Below are positions 47,457 through 60,199 of a DNA stretch of 64,000 nucleotides, piece by piece. The number at the start of each line of letters is the position of its first letter. Position 1 is the first letter of the stretch. The notes beneath the pieces were generated by a model, which saw nothing but the letters and a program-made list of their open reading frames with translations, was not told the origin of the DNA and searched no databases. The DNA comes from Floccularia luteovirens (Eukaryota; Basidiomycota; Agaricomycetes; Agaricales; Squamanitaceae), in NCBI GenBank assembly GCA_009739215.1, contig VSJF01000003.1, positions 62,001-126,000 of the forward strand, written 5' to 3'. A program made the position numbers and the translations under genes.

Positions 47457-48518
47457 ATGGCGGGCATTACCTGGCACTATGTCTTCAAATTCATCATTAC
47501 AGGTTTGACAACCCTCGTACTCACGTCACTTCATATATCTTATCTGTTTGAATACAACTACAGGTGATGCTGCTGTAGGCAAGTCCTCACTCCTTGTCCG
47601 ACTCACGGACCAGCGTTTCCTTGCAAATCCGGACCCTACAGTACGTCATCATTCTATGCTGATACACCAATGTTTCATAACTCTCTCCGATAAAGTTGGG
47701 AGTAGAATTTGGCTCGAAACTCATTACAATACCCGACGAGAACAAAATTGTCAAACTTCAATGTAAGATCCCAATTTCATTCCTGTCATTGCCAAAAGTA
47801 GTTGTATAGTCCATAGAGCACGCATTAACGTACATCCTTCCATACTAGGTTGGGATACCGCAGGAACCGAGTCATTCAGGTCGATCACCCGCTCCTACTA
47901 TCGTGGAGCTGCCGGCTGCCTGCTGGTGTACGATGTTACATCGCGACGAAGTAAGTATATTTCCTTACCCTGCCGTCTTACTCGGACTGATCATTATGTT
48001 GCAATTGCGCCTCCAACAACTACTGGCCTAGGTTTTATCAACGCTCGTTCTTGGTTGGCAGATGTCAGAGAACACGCGGACCCTCATTTGACCTGTATCC
48101 TTGTCGGAAATAAAGTTGATTTATGTGACCCTGCCATTGGTGAAACAGGTCAAGGAAAACGGAGGGAGGTGTCAACTGAAGAGGCCGAACTTTGGGCTCA
48201 GGAGGAAGGCTTGTTGTTTGTGGAGGCTAGCGCAAAATCAGGTGAAAATGTTGAACAAGCCTTTCTCGACGCATCAAGTAGCATCTTAGGAAAGATCCGC
48301 CAAGGGGTTTTCGATGATAACCGGGTAAGTTCTATTTCGTGGTACATCCACGTGGAACGATGTAATTTTTTACATTACTTCCCGATACCTCTTACACTTG
48401 TCACATCGCTGACGGCATGAATTAAATTTTTTTACAGTCCCCTGGTGTAAAACTTTCAACACCGTCGGGAACGAATCTTACCCTAGATCAAGATAACACG
48501 AAATCATCATGTTGTTAG
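47457..48518 (+). CDS. Rab-family small GTPase, Rab2/Rab4-like
   Basis: The protein regulates vesicle traffic by cycling between GDP and GTP. The start is [20 protein letters not shown], running into the P-loop GDAAVGKSS, then [19 protein letters not shown] (switch I with the invariant Thr), [19 protein letters not shown] (switch II), [21 protein letters not shown] and [14 protein letters not shown]. The C-terminus ends SSCC, a double-cysteine geranylgeranylation site, with the stop at 48516-48518. Introns split the gene after FIITG, after PDPT, after VKLQ, after TSRRS and after FDDNR, all with GT-AG ends and consistent phase. The sequence [19 protein letters not shown] and the TLGVEFGSK block favour the Rab2/Rab4 branch. 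No lesions. Confidence 0.92.
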
Positions 48519-49636
48519 CGCCCCTCACATCAGAGGGTAAGGGAGGGAGATGTTGTGCTCTGTTATTTTCAGGCTTATGGTTATCAAACTTCATTTTTAT
48601 TCTTATTTCCTTCTGTACAAATCAATATTGTAGATAACTAATTGACTATAAACCCGTTTATCTACACTTTTTTTATACTTTCCATATGTACGTACGAGTC
48701 AGCATACGACAGAGGCATCAGCACCGTTTCCTCTGGTAACCACAATTAGTAAATACAGGGTATCCAAGAATTGTTTTATGAGCATGCGGTAGAGCTGATC
48801 TACGCAGCTTTATATAAAATAACAGGGAGTAACAGTGGGTAACCCGCTGCCAGAAATAGGTTTTTACTACACGCGTCGGCTGACCAATAAGCCTCAGGAA
48901 TTCATGAGACAGATGTTTTACTGTGTCTCAGCCGACAAGCAGAGTCAGCGCTCCGAACAAGTATTTCAAGACACGCGATGACGATCACAATATTGTTATA
49001 TTAAGATATCAAGCTAGCAGCCTAGTTGGCCGCCCGTTGACTTCCGAGAACTCGTGGCATGTACCTTACCGGATTCCTGAAATTGCGACGACTTAATCCG
49101 AGAATCGGAATATTTTGGAGCGCTTCTGATGTACCCGCATGTTATGTTAAACAATTGATTAGAGATGGCACCTGATGCACAGTCTTTTCTTAACAGTAGA
49201 GGATGTCCCGGATGAGTTGGTGAGGTATCACAAGGTTAATAACTACAGCAAATACTGTAATACAATAATAGACTAATGCTCTACTTAAGATATGACTAAA
49301 GTAACGAGAATGTACATGGGAAGACCAACAGCAAACGGATATAGATGATTTTTTTTAATAACTGAGGATGCTGAGATGTTGAGTATATTACAGTGCGTGT
49401 GTGGAATGATGCAAACCGCGCAGAGAGACAAACAAGCTCGTCCTGAGTCAAAGGCCAATCTAAGGATGTGGTATATGACGTGGATGGAAAGCTTTCAAGA
49501 AGTAAAGGAAAAAAGGAATAGCAAAAAGAAAGTTAGACATTTGAAATAAGGGGATATCCTTGCCGTGGCATTGGAAAGCCGCAGCATTTTTCCATGTATG
49601 TAGGGTGATGAAATTGACGCCAACTCAGGTAAGAAT
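48519..49636. other. Intergenic, with a small hairpin
   Basis: No gene seen. GTCGGCTGA at 48875-48883 and TCAGCCGAC at 48928-48936 form a 9-bp stem with a 44-nt loop. The rest includes 3' flanks of the Rab gene (plus strand) and of the phosphatase gene (minus strand). Confidence 0.5.
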
Positions 49637-50410
49637 TTATCCCCTTCCCAACACGTCGCGACCATATTCATGGAGCTGTTGGACAAAGCCAAAGTTAGGC
49701 TCCGCAACCCTTCGTTTACTTTGAATGTATTGCACTGCCTCAGTTGGAGCCCAACCAAACTGTGCCATGAGATACGCTGCAACAACACTGACACTTCGGC
49801 TGATGCCTTCAACGCAGTGGACAAGGACACGGGCGTCCGGATCACTGCACAGTGCATCCCGTATCCATGCTGTTGTCGTAGGCAGGTGCGCGGCAAGCTC
49901 CGCGAATGGAAGGTCCTCAACTTTAATTTGGAGGCGTTTAGGTTGGTTAGGAAGCAGTGTCTGTGGGGGTTTGAAGATTTTGTCTGGCAGGGTCGACAGT
50001 ATATGCGTTATTTTGTATGAGGACAGCAAAGCTGGGTTCTCTGCAAAAGCAAGATCGGATATGAACAGACGGGGTATAATCTCCGATGCAGTGCGTGCAG
50101 GTCGGACATGAGAGGTTGGAGAGAATGGTGAGGCAGACGGAGGAGAGCTTATTGGGTTGACTGGAGTTAGACCCCATTGTGAGAAGGACCCGCGATGAAC
50201 AGACATGCTTGGTATAGGGGCTTTGAAACTAGAGCAATTGATGTCAGAGTTGGATGTGGGGAGCTGTAAAGGATGAAGATGAGTTATATATAAAGAAAAC
50301 GTATTGAGAATTAAAAATTGGTGGCATAAGGGTGGCCTGGTAACAATAGGGCCAACTCTCCGAGGGTTGAAGGGGGGACTCACATCAAGTGCAGCGTTGA
50401 TAGAGAACAT
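49637..50410 (-). CDS. Dual-specificity protein phosphatase
   Basis: The catalytic loop HCVEGISRS fits HCxxGxxR(S/T), with nucleophile Cys and phosphate-binding Arg. Before it are the substrate-recognition start ASEIIPRLFISDLAFAENPA, THILSTLPDK and VEDLPFAELAAHLP with the general-acid loop; after it SVSVVAAYLMAQFGWAPTEA and EPNFGFVQQLHEYGRDVLGR, as in small DUSPs. The enzyme would dephosphorylate phosphotyrosine and phosphoserine/threonine in signalling proteins. The start is uncertain: the long frame opens at 50410 (MFSINAALD), but GTGAGT just after that and a TTTACAG 114 bp on suggest an in-frame intron, and an internal ATG at 50206 (MSVHRGSF) is a good alternative. The domain lies wholly after that ATG. 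Confidence 0.88.
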   Translation of the reverse strand: MFSINAALDVSPPFNPRRVGPIVTRPPLCHQFLILNTFSLYITHLHPLQLPTSNSDINCSSFKAPIPSMSVHRGSFSQWGLTPVNPISSPPSASPFSPTSHVRPARTASEIIPRLFISDLAFAENPALLSSYKITHILSTLPDKIFKPPQTLLPNQPKRLQIKVEDLPFAELAAHLPTTTAWIRDALCSDPDARVLVHCVEGISRSVSVVAAYLMAQFGWAPTEAVQYIQSKRRVAEPNFGFVQQLHEYGRDVLGRG

Positions 50411-51989
50411 TAAACGAAAGGGGACCAGTGTCGGGATGTCAAGAGTCGACCTTTTAGGGAAAGAATATGTATGATAAGCAAGGTACGAGATGTAGATGGT
50501 TGTCCTAGATCTTAAATAAACAGAGAGTTGCGTATGCGGCAGTCAGGAGTGGTATGGCGGGCGGTTAGGAATGGGGATATATGGAAGTGAAACCCGATCG
50601 TTTCTCGTCGATGACAGGCAACCCAAAAAAACAGAGGACCCTATAACCCGATGGCGGAGGGGAGTAAATGTACGGAACGGGCTGATGATGTGAGAAAATA
50701 AAATGGCAGACAAGTGGAACAGATGATGGGTTGGTTAATCAAAGTAATTGGCAGCTGCGTCCCTATAAAACTTATCCATCAGTGACTGTAATGTAGCTTA
50801 GCCAAAAGAAGGGAACTATACCCTAGTCAATGTTTTGCAAAACGTCGTGACGTTCAGATGACAGTGCTACGCGGGTACAGGTCTCCCTGTGGGGCGTGTG
50901 TATGGATGGCAACGAAGGATGAAGCATGAAACTGTCGTTCTTTAAAACAGTGTTTCGAGAGACTCAGCCCCCATGCATATGCATATATGCTCACGTCATG
51001 ACCATGCAACCTGACCGGGTGGGATGGAAGATTTGATGCAAAGCACAGTAACGAGGCCAAGGAAACCCACCGGCTAGTGAACCAACTGTTGCCAAACAAT
51101 GCAGGCATCCTCGGGTGCCTCAGAGCCACCCCAAATTGCAATGCCACCCATCAGGGGAATGACCCTAACACATCAAATTTTTAAGAACCCAATGCACTGC
51201 CTTCCGATCCGTACAACAACTCATCCGGGATAACTCTAATGGCTCACCCGGTAACTCGACAAAAACATGGCTCATCATTTAGCATCATTATACATGCCTC
51301 TCAGCCAGTTAACTAGCGCTTCATACTATTCTCCGAACGACGCCACATAGGCATCTTACTAAGTCTCCCTTGTACTACCTCATAATCCTAAAATAAAACA
51401 AAATGCTGTGCTTGGGGTTTGGAACCCGTCAGTATTTGGGTGTACCACCTGAACATCTATTTCTCAAGGTATAACGCAAGGGGAGCTGTTTTTCATCAAC
51501 ATCATGATCCACAATCTTTTTTCATACTCACATTCGGAAAAATATAATCAAAGAATCTTATAGCGAGCTTTTCTTCCATTCAAAAATTGTCTTGTTGATA
51601 TATGAATCCATAACACTCTCCTGCTCCCACATAAATCTTCATGTGATTGCACTTGCTTCTCCTTCCCTGCCAACATCTATCAGAACTGATATTTGTCAAC
51701 TGATCCGATGTGGGGGCGAAGTATGACAAAATCTGTAAGGAGATGAGAAAACGACATAGTCGACATAAGTTGGTAAATCCAATGCATTCCAAATACATTC
51801 TATTGGAAGATACTAGAGCGGCGGGAGCTCAACATCAGAAAATAAACATCGTAAAAAACTTTTGAATGTATTGTAAGGCATCAGCAGACGGATTGAATCG
51901 ATGTGTTCATAAAATCTGACGGATCGTTAATATAAAGAGAACAAGATGACATCGGAACGAACACCCCATCAGTAGATGGAGAGAGTGGT
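50411..51989. other. Intergenic, nothing recognised
   Basis: Contains the upstream region of the phosphatase gene and the 3' flank of the eIF4A gene. Frames are short and unsupported. Confidence 0.6.
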
Positions 51990-53668
51990 CTAGATGAGAT
52001 CCCTAAAGTAGCAAAAGCAAAGATGAACAATCGGATCAGGTCAATCAGGAACACAAAATGCGGGGATAGATAACTCACGCAACATTGAGTGGCATTTCAT
52101 CGATTTGGGTGTTGTAGAATTCTACAAATATCCATTAACATCAGCTTCTGAATACTGCCAGTAATGATCCGGAACATACGTTCAATGTCGCGCAACATTC
52201 TAACATCATCCGTAGTGACAAAGTTGATAGCAACCCCTTTACGTCCGAAGCGACCACCACGGCCGATACGATGGATATAATTTTCCCTGTTTGTCGGAAG
52301 GTCGTAGTTAATGACAAGGGATACTTGCTGGACATCAATTCCTCGAGCCAAAAGATCGGTGGTAATCAAGACACGAGAAGATCCAGACCGGAACTCCTTC
52401 ATCAGAACTTCACGCTGCTTCTGCTCCATGTCCCCGTGCTTTGAGAGCATACCAAAACAATTAGACAAAGTCGAGAACGTATATAGAAGCCGCCTACCAT
52501 CGCCGAGACCGTGAACTCACGGGAGTGCATTTTTTCTGTCAACCAATCAACCTTCCGCCGCGTATTGCAAAATATTACAGCCTGTGTGATAGTCACAGTC
52601 TCGTATAAGTCGCATAACGTGTCAAGTTTCCACTCTTCCTTCTCGACAGCGATGTAAAATTGCTTGATACCTTCGAGCGTCAATTCGTCCCTCTTGACCA
52701 AGATCCTCACAGGATCACGCATGAATTTTTTGGTAACTTCCAAGACATCTGCAGGCATAGTTGCAGACAACAGAACGACCTGGGTGTCTTGTGGAAGAAG
52801 CTGGAAAACTGTGTGAATATTAGCGTGTATTGCCAGCGAACTCATTCTATCCAATCAAACCTTCATAAATTTGGTCTTTGAATCCACGGGACAACATTTC
52901 ATCAGCTTCATCCAAGCAGAAAATCTTGATGTTGTCTGTCCTGAGCGCTCTACGATTAATCATATCGAAAACCCGTCCAGGGGTACCAACGACCACCTGA
53001 ACACCCTCTTGAAGTTTTGCCATGTCCTCACGAACATTAGTACCACCCACACATGCATGGCATTCGATGTTCATGTAATCGCCAAGCGCGATAACAACTT
53101 TTTGTATTTGCTGTGCGAGCTCTCTAGTAGGCGCCAAGATGAGCGCTTGGGTGCCTTTGATAGACATATCCAACTATTCGGTCCCATTTAAAATCGAGTC
53201 ATGTATGAAATTGATGCTGTCAACACACCTGTTGGAGAATAGAAATGGAAAATGTGGCCGTTTTGCCAGTTCCTGACTGAGCCTGTGCAATGACATCGTG
53301 ACCCTTGACTACAGGGACAATCGCACGTTGCTGAATGGCGGAAGGGCGTTCGAATCTATGAAATTTCGGATATTCCAATGAAGTCGTTGCTGAAAATTAC
53401 GAGTTTCCTACTTACCCGTAAGCATATATACCACGGAGAAGCTCTGGCTTCAATTCCATGTTATCAAAGCTATTAAAAATTATTTATAAGTCAATCTAAA
53501 GAGGATCGATACGAGAAAGAAGCTCTTACTTATCTACAACTTGATCCCAGTTGGACTCGATCTCACTTTCTGGGACATCTTGAAGTGTTTCTTCTCTGTG
53601 AAGATGTATAAAAAATTATTTAGCAAGATATACATGTGCAGCAAAAAGAGCCCAACTCACGCTGACAT
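51990..53668 (-). CDS. TIF1: Translation initiation factor eIF4A (DEAD-box RNA helicase)
   Basis: eIF4A unwinds mRNA leaders during ribosome recruitment. The first exon is tiny (MSA, ATG at 53666-53668) and joins [20 protein letters not shown]. Motifs in order: [14 protein letters not shown] (Q motif), AQSGTGKT (I), APTRELAQQ (Ia), VVGTPGRV (Ib), LDEADEML (II, DEAD), LLSATMP (III, SAT), [13 protein letters not shown] (IV), [19 protein letters not shown] (V) and [13 protein letters not shown] (VI). The chain ends [17 protein letters not shown] with the stop at 51990, the exact tail of the family. About nine exons, all with GT-AG introns and no lesions. The alternative DEAD-box Fal1/eIF4A-III is less likely given the N-terminus and the ADLI tail. 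Confidence 0.95.
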
Positions 53669-54192
53669 GAATAATTTGTTGTGTTATATCCAAGTGTCGA
53701 CTACTGTTGTCGACAATAACTTGGAAAATAGGTTGATGTGTGCTGTGAAGCGAACTGAGAGATTGATATCGATGTAAACCTTGCGGTACTATGCTGAGGT
53801 AGCAGGAGACATCATCATGAAAGATTTTTTGCTAATCCCATGATCCCGGCATTTACCGGGCATCATTAAGACTCAGCAAATTCGCTCCCGAACTCCGAAG
53901 TCCGAGCTAACTTTATAATACAAGTCATACATATATTATGCGATTACTCTAAAAGACTTGCTGCTCCATAATACATAATGATACATGGCGTGCAGTACGG
54001 GACGAAGTTCTAAATATTGAGTTGAATGCACGCGCACCCTTTGTTATGAGTCAAGAAGTGGCATCGTGTGCAGGAGGCATCATGATTTATTCCGATCCTG
54101 TCGAATAGTTACACCTTTCCCCATAATCTCCGCAATAACAATTGGCGTGTAGCTATCATTAACGTAATTGCAAGCAGTATGATTGCACCTGC
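53669..54192. other. Intergenic: eIF4A promoter and transporter 3' flank
   Basis: No coding signal. Holds the upstream region of eIF4A (start 53668, minus strand) and the downstream flank of the transporter gene (stop at 54193). Confidence 0.5.
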
Positions 54193-56020
54193 TCAGAATT
54201 TTTCAGGAAGCAGTTTTTGATACTTTGCTATTGACTCACCAGCGACATAACTTACCACTGTAAACCCATTGGTAGAACGGATAATAGCGCCAGATATAGG
54301 AGGTCCAGCGAGTGATCCGAACGCTGAAAATGTCAAGACCATTCCAAGTCTTCTACCAACATCACCCATCTCTCCTAAGTCGTATACAGGTAAATTAAAT
54401 GCTGAAACATATCCGGCGCAGGTAAAGCTGTACAGAAAGGACTTTGAGCATATTAATACAGGCAAATCATGATGGGAGATATACCCATATAATACAGCGA
54501 CCACAATAAGAGAGGACTTGTCCAAAGCATGTGGCCAAGCAAACGTTATCCCGACGACAGCCAGAGTCATGGGAATAATGACATTCAGAGGGCCTGTATA
54601 ATCTCATAAATACCATAAAAACATATGTTTCAAATTTGCGTACCGAACTTATCAGCTAAAATTCCTGTCGCAATACGGCCAAACCCAGAAGTAGCATTGG
54701 CTATGCTGATAAGGTAAAAAGAAAACTGAGAGGGCAATCCAACAGCAATAGCTCCAACATCGATATAAGTTAAGACTGAAGTGGAATGGAGTCTTTCATT
54801 GTCAGTAATAATTACCCTGAAGTGGTCACAAACCGGTGTATATGGCGAGATACGCAACGAAATTTGCTACACAGTACACGGTGAAAGCTGGCGATTTGAA
54901 TATTTTGAGGTTGAGAAGACCTCCAGGGACATCCTTAGGAGGGAGTCGCCTTGCTAGAGTCAGATTTGCAATGCCCATTAAACACAAAATCATTAGAGCC
55001 AATATTCTCATCGCCCATTGGAAACTAAATTAACGATTTGATCAGGCCACAATAGAGATTTGAGAATGAAAATATGGATGCTTGCCCTACGACCGAGATA
55101 AGATTCCGAGCAGCTATGGGAAACACCGTCCCTCCAATAGCAGATCCAGAAGTGGTAATCCCAAGGGCTAGACCCCTTTTTCTCTGGAACCAATGTCCAA
55201 TAATTCCAAATGTAGGTGCAAAGCAAATTCCCGATGCAATCTAAAAGAAAAAAATTCACTAGGTATGTCAAGTTGACGCGTTTCATAACTTACGCCTAGT
55301 GCAAAACCTTGGCAAAGCAAAAAATGGACGTATTGTGTACATTGTGAAACTAAAAGGGTCGAAAGTACTAAAACTATACTTCCAATCAAAAATGGGATTT
55401 TGAAGTATCCTAGATCAAAATATCTTCCGGCAACAATGCTTGGAAAGAATGAAAACGAGTACTGTAACAGCTTATTATGCACCCAGACCCATATTTCATG
55501 TCTTACATACCTGGATAGACCCTATCCACGCGCTATTGACAGTTGTGAATTTCTGATTTGAATAAAACCAAGGATATGCTCCACTTACATTTGTGATGGC
55601 GTTGAGTTAGGCAATAAATCTGTTTCATAATACGCTTGAAAGACCTGCCAGTGAACACTAGTTACCAAAATATGCACAATGATCTTTTAACCAGACCCAA
55701 CTAACACCCCAGGAATTCACAAATCCAAAACTGAAAAAAAGACTTCAGCTAACTTTAGCAACTTGGATATATGCGCACTAACGTAGAACATGTGCAACAC
55801 ATTGCCTTGAGAAGTAATATTCAGAAAACTTGCAATATTAATGAAAAAATCAGGTCCATACTCCAATTACAATGAGCCAGGCTCGCAGTCCACCATCAGG
55901 ATAGCCTTCATATTCTGGGATGGGGGTCAAACTAGCATTTGTGATTTCTTTCCCATCTTCTAAACTGTTTTGATGACATGGCGGTGGAACATCTTGAATT
56001 ATACTACCCCGAGATGTCAT
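54193..56020 (-). CDS. MFS transporter, monocarboxylate-type (MCT/Mch family)
   Basis: A multi-exon gene starting MTSRGSIIQDVPPP (ATG at 56018-56020). The family signature PDGGLRAWLIVIG comes before the first helix. Membrane segments include LIGSIVLVLSTLLVSQ, GICFAPTFGIIGHW, GLALGITTSGSAIGGTVFPI, ALMILCLMGIANLTL, YCVANFVAYLAIYTGL, SFYLISIANATSGFGRIATG, MTLAVVGITFAW and VAVLYGYISGYVSAF. The late block DLGEMGDVGRRLGMV and SLAGPPISGAI is typical of this family. It probably carries a monocarboxylate or similar organic acid across the plasma membrane; the substrate is not known, since many fungal members do not move lactate or pyruvate. One intron (55025-55085) uses a GC donor. The stop is at 54193. 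Related to the fragment at 59882-60160. Confidence 0.85.
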
Positions 56021-56610
56021 TTGTGAGCACAAGCTGTTGTACTGTTGTTGGATTGACAAAATGGTGATGACCAGCTGTACGAAAAAAAAAGCTGACTCTG
56101 TGCTGTCTCGTGATATGAACTCGCTGACCATTCTGGCGACAGAAGGATGTCAGCGGCCCATCGTTGAGCCACTAAGCCGACTTTACCGATGGCATTTACA
56201 TGACGGTTCCCACATGCGCAAACGGTCGACCAGAAATGATAGAATGAATCATGGTTCTTCAGTGAGAAGATCTGCCAGCTAGATATTATAGTTGTTGTTT
56301 CGTGCAGGCAGCATCATAGAGAGAAACAACATTTGGATCCGGGAATACCAAAAACAATGAAAAGAAAACATTGCAATATCGTAAGGGTGACGCCTCCATG
56401 GAGATATTTGATATTTACCAGATTGAGCCTCGGATATGGAAGTGAATGTGATATGACTAAGCGTTCTGTGATTGTGACTCAACAGCTTACAGAGTTTATT
56501 TACTGCAAGGCAACCACTGCAAGTGTTCATAGTTGCAACTACAACTTTGCAGACGACTTGTATTTCGATGATAGAGACCTATCCTTACAGCTTTCTCAAA
56601 TAAAGCAGAT
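56021..56610. promoter_or_regulatory. Divergent intergenic region between the transporter and the ING gene
   Basis: A 590-bp gap separates the two start codons. No clear TATA box or repeated motif was picked out. Short open frames on both strands appear to be chance. Confidence 0.4.
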
Positions 56611-57914
56611 ATGAGCAACCAAACTCCTAATCATGAGGAAGCTTCGAACATTGCTTCAGAATTCATATACAGTAATGTTGATCCCAAGTTTCAAACTTCA
56701 CACAAACTGAACAGAACATACTTTTTACAGGCCTCGAGAACCTACCAAACGAGGTATCACACTTATTACAAGAGATCAAATTTAAGGAAAATAGGTCACA
56801 AGGTGAGTAAACCATACTGGTGTCTTGCCTTTGATACTAAGAAAGAACAGAGTTACAACAAGAAATAGATCGTGACTCCTCAAAGTACATACGCCATTCG
56901 CTTCGCGCGGCAAATTCCTCCAATGCACCTTCTTCACCAACTTCCCGTGCTCCTTCTCCAAAGTCAAGCCTTCTCCCTGCAAAAATAGCTTCATCTTACG
57001 CAGAGATCCAATCTCTGGCTGCCGAGAAATGTATTCTCGCTCAACGTCTGATTGAACTCATTAACTTCACACGTTCACGACTCGACTCTGATCTAGCAAA
57101 AGTGAGGAACTTACAAGGTGAGGTTGTGGAACCACAAACAGTGGGGAAGACAAGTGCTCTGGTAATGAACGCGGCGGGGGACCCCCTTAGTGCTGCTTCC
57201 CGTAATCCAGCATTACAAATCACGGAAAGTCTACGTACTGCGTTGTCGATGACTTCGACACCCGAAACGCGACAAGTGTCATCACCAACGGTGGCCACGC
57301 CCACACCTACAGCCGGACATGTCACAAAAAGTCGGTTTGTTTCATAATAACCTCTGATATCTGTATGCTTACTCTTTCCTGCAATAGAGCGACGATTGAC
57401 GTCATCAGCCCTCAAAGTCTCTCCATCGCCTTCTATCAAGGGTCGTTCAGCATCCCCTACAACAGCGGGTGCGTCGGGAGTGCATACAACACATCAGCGC
57501 TCGCGTCTTTCGCGACAGATACACCCGACTGAAGTTGAGGAAGATAGTATGGATGCTGATGGGGACGAAGATGCAGAAGGTGAAGATGGTGATGGAGAAG
57601 ACGAAAGGTTGTATTGCATATGTCAAAAGCAAAGCTATGGTGATGTGGGTGGTTACCTCAGTCCTTCTAACGTAACGCTCATATATTTGATATTTCCCAG
57701 ATGATTGCTTGTGATAACGAAGGCGGTTGTCCATACGAATGGGTAAGCCTGTTCATCGTACGTTCAGTTTTCAGGAGTTGATGCATCTTGTCCATGTTAG
57801 TTTCATCTCTCGTGTGTCGGAATGAAACAGCCTGTACCAGAAAAATGGTATTGCCCAGATTGCAGAAGTAAAGGTATTGGGTCTACAACAGTACGTAAGG
57901 GCAGGAAAAAGTAG
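56611..57914 (+). CDS. ING-family PHD-finger chromatin protein (Yng2-like)
   Basis: The ATG at 56611 starts MSNQTPNHEEASNIASEF. Exon 2 (56731-56802) gives LENLPNEVSHLLQEIKFKEN and exon 3 from 56851 ELQQEIDRDSSKYIRHSLRA, the ING N-terminal helices. SYAEIQSLAAEKCILAQRLI follows, then a Ser/Thr/Pro-rich linker with a basic KKRR patch and a very acidic stretch. The C-terminal PHD finger has its C4HC3 ligands: YCICQKQSYGDMIACDNEGG, CPYEWFHLSCVG and KWYCPDC. Such fingers bind histone H3 trimethylated on Lys4 and target NuA4-type acetyltransferase or deacetylase complexes. A basic tail VRKGRKK ends at the stop at 57912-57914. No lesions. Confidence 0.9.
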
Positions 57915-59881
57915 ACAATAATGTGCAAGGGTATCCTACCTTCTCCTGTTTACTATTTGTTAACGTTATACTGTGTTTAATGAATATTTTATCAGTCGAT
58001 TAACAGCATTTCACTGCCCCCTATCATGCTGCCACAAGGTTTCGCCGACATTTTACAACATCGCGTGTTTGTTCTTTCCGAAATGTTGGATCTAACCCCT
58101 ATTCCTCAGGTCCTATTGCATCGTGCACTATCGTGTTTTTTTAACAAGTGAAAATCATGATCAAAATCAAACCTGACAGAAGGTTTTTTGTTCCGTCTCT
58201 GATCTTTCAGTAAAGAAATAATTAAACCATGTTGGCTTTTACGCTAGCCACAAAAATACATTTCCGACTCACCTTTTTCTCACTTAAAAATGTCATAAAA
58301 TAGGTCGCGTAAAAAATCCACATCGAGCCGTCTGCTTCGGATGATTTATAATTTCATGTACCGACGACGTATAACATCCTGATTATCATCAAAAGCAAGG
58401 GCTCTTGCTATGATGTCCTTATTAGTCCATCAGTATGTCTTCCAACTTACACAGAATTAGAAAGAGTCAAGAGTAGGACGGGGATCTCCAAAGGAGATTA
58501 TGAAGGAACGGAAGCCTTCCTGGGTCCGCAGGCCGAACAGTTCGGTGGTTGAGCAAACATTTGATGATAGTATGATTGACAATGGGCGCCATTTTGAATG
58601 TAAGTATCTATCTTCGCTAAGCAACTTCCTCAACTTCAAATCTTCCTAAATTTCCTTTAACAGAAACATATATGGAGGTGCAAACCTCGGATCTACTTTA
58701 TCAAAAGACTTCAACTGCAGACGTTTCTGTTGACCAAAATGGGGAGACAATTATAACCTCTTCCACATCTCTCCCATTCATAAATTATGTTTGAAAGTGG
58801 ATAAGCATAAACATGATCCAGGACTGAAAAGATTCACGAAGATTTCGAAAATCAGGATTCGTTACCGTTGTGAAAGCCCTTGGAACTCAGGCCCATATTT
58901 ATGGACGCCCGTTGTCATCGTGGAATATAGTTATCGTTTTCGAATCGAGGACTAGTTCGAGGAGGTTCGGCAGATACCTATTTACCCACACGCAAGGTTC
59001 GACAGAATATATTGTTTCCGGGGTATAGGACCGTTTACGAGGTGGTATCAATGACACCGATTCGTTCAAACCCCAAAATTCCGTATTTTTCGTGCGAGGT
59101 CTTGGAGTCAAGAATGCCGGAGTGGCCCTTGACTTTGAAAGGGTGCTCGGCATAACTTGTTTCATGAAGTATATTATGGCAAACCATTTCATCCTTGACC
59201 AAATTATCAGTGTGTCAGATAGTGATATCGGACTTGGCAATCCTAAACAAGGTTGTTTGTAAAATTTAATACATCCTGATCCTCTTCAAGAGTGCCGAAT
59301 GGTCAACTTCAAAAGGGTACTCGGCATAACTTGTTTCATCTCAAGTAGATTATGCCATTTCGTCCAAGCACCACTTTATCAGCTTGGGAGATTGCGGTAT
59401 CAGTGACCCTAAACAACTTAGTTGTTCGTATAACTCCTTACGTCGGGTTGGTCATGTACACAGGCGAGCAACTAATCTAATACCTAAACCAGTCATGTCA
59501 TGCAGGTTAAACTCTACTCCTCGCATGTACCTGTAGGATACTGCTCTAATTGGTTTGTAGATAACACTGTCTTTCTGACTTGTGCTAGGAAACATCAGGG
59601 ATACCTATGTCATCTATCTGCCATAGCACGTTTCATTTATTATATATCTCATTGCTTTCTAACTGCCATATATATCAGTGTCCTCTTTCACCTTTTTTTT
59701 TTTGAATCCTTGTATTGATCGTTGGGGATTTGCTCTATGTCGACCATTACATGTGTTCTATGTACTTTCTCTGCGGCTAATGATGTGTAATTTAGTTTGT
59801 GCTCTACATCTCCTTCACCTTATGAAGCAGTGATGTTACATTGCGAACATCTATGCATGCATACAAGGATGATATTCTGTT
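57915..59881. other. Repeat-bearing intergenic DNA
   Basis: No gene is supported. The minus-strand frame at 58899-59240 (113 codons) overlaps an imperfect tandem duplication (59106-59450) and shows no domain. A short frame after the ING gene (GFADILQHRVFVLSEMLDL, about 58038) is too short to judge. Confidence 0.5.
59106..59450. repeat. Imperfect tandem duplication, about 180-bp unit
   Basis: Unit 1 (from about 59106) and unit 2 (from about 59286) share GTGCTCGGCATAACTTGTTTCAT against GTACTCGGCATAACTTGTTTCAT in part, then a related CATTTC..TATCAG block, and a CCTAAACAA..GTTGTT block, in the same order. They differ by substitutions and small gaps. Confidence 0.65.
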
Positions 59882-60160
59882 CTATATCTTTCCAGTCATG
59901 CGCCACAATACTAGGTATCGAGTAATACCCATGAGACTAACGCCAATAACGACAGCGGAACCTGTGAGTGCAATGTCAGATTTCATTTAAAACATGAAGT
60001 ATGAATTGAATTGAGCTTTCGTACCAGCATAGTACCCGACAGATTCGAAACCACCAGTGGCAGCGTTAATTGCACCCGATATGGGTGGTCCAGCCAAGGC
60101 ACCTACTGCCAAGATACTGAACAACATTCCAAGTCGGCGGCCAACGTCGCCTGTGTAGTA
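59882..60160 (-). pseudogene. C-terminal remnant of a second MFS monocarboxylate-type transporter
   Basis: The minus strand reads GDVGRRLGMLFSILAVGALA and GPPISGAINAATGGFESVGY, closely parallel to the intact transporter block at about 54270-54350. After an intron (GTACGA to CACAG) it reads SAVVIGVSLMGITRYLVLWR and MTGKI, with the stop at 59882. An acceptor site (ACTACACAG) lies directly before GDVGRR, but no further exon is found upstream: LTR-like DNA begins at about 60190-60205. The gene is therefore cut off at its 5' side, apparently by the repeat insertion. Confidence 0.7.
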
Positions 60161-60199
60161 TGTGACACGCGTCACGTCACGGTCACATTAAGTCGTAGC

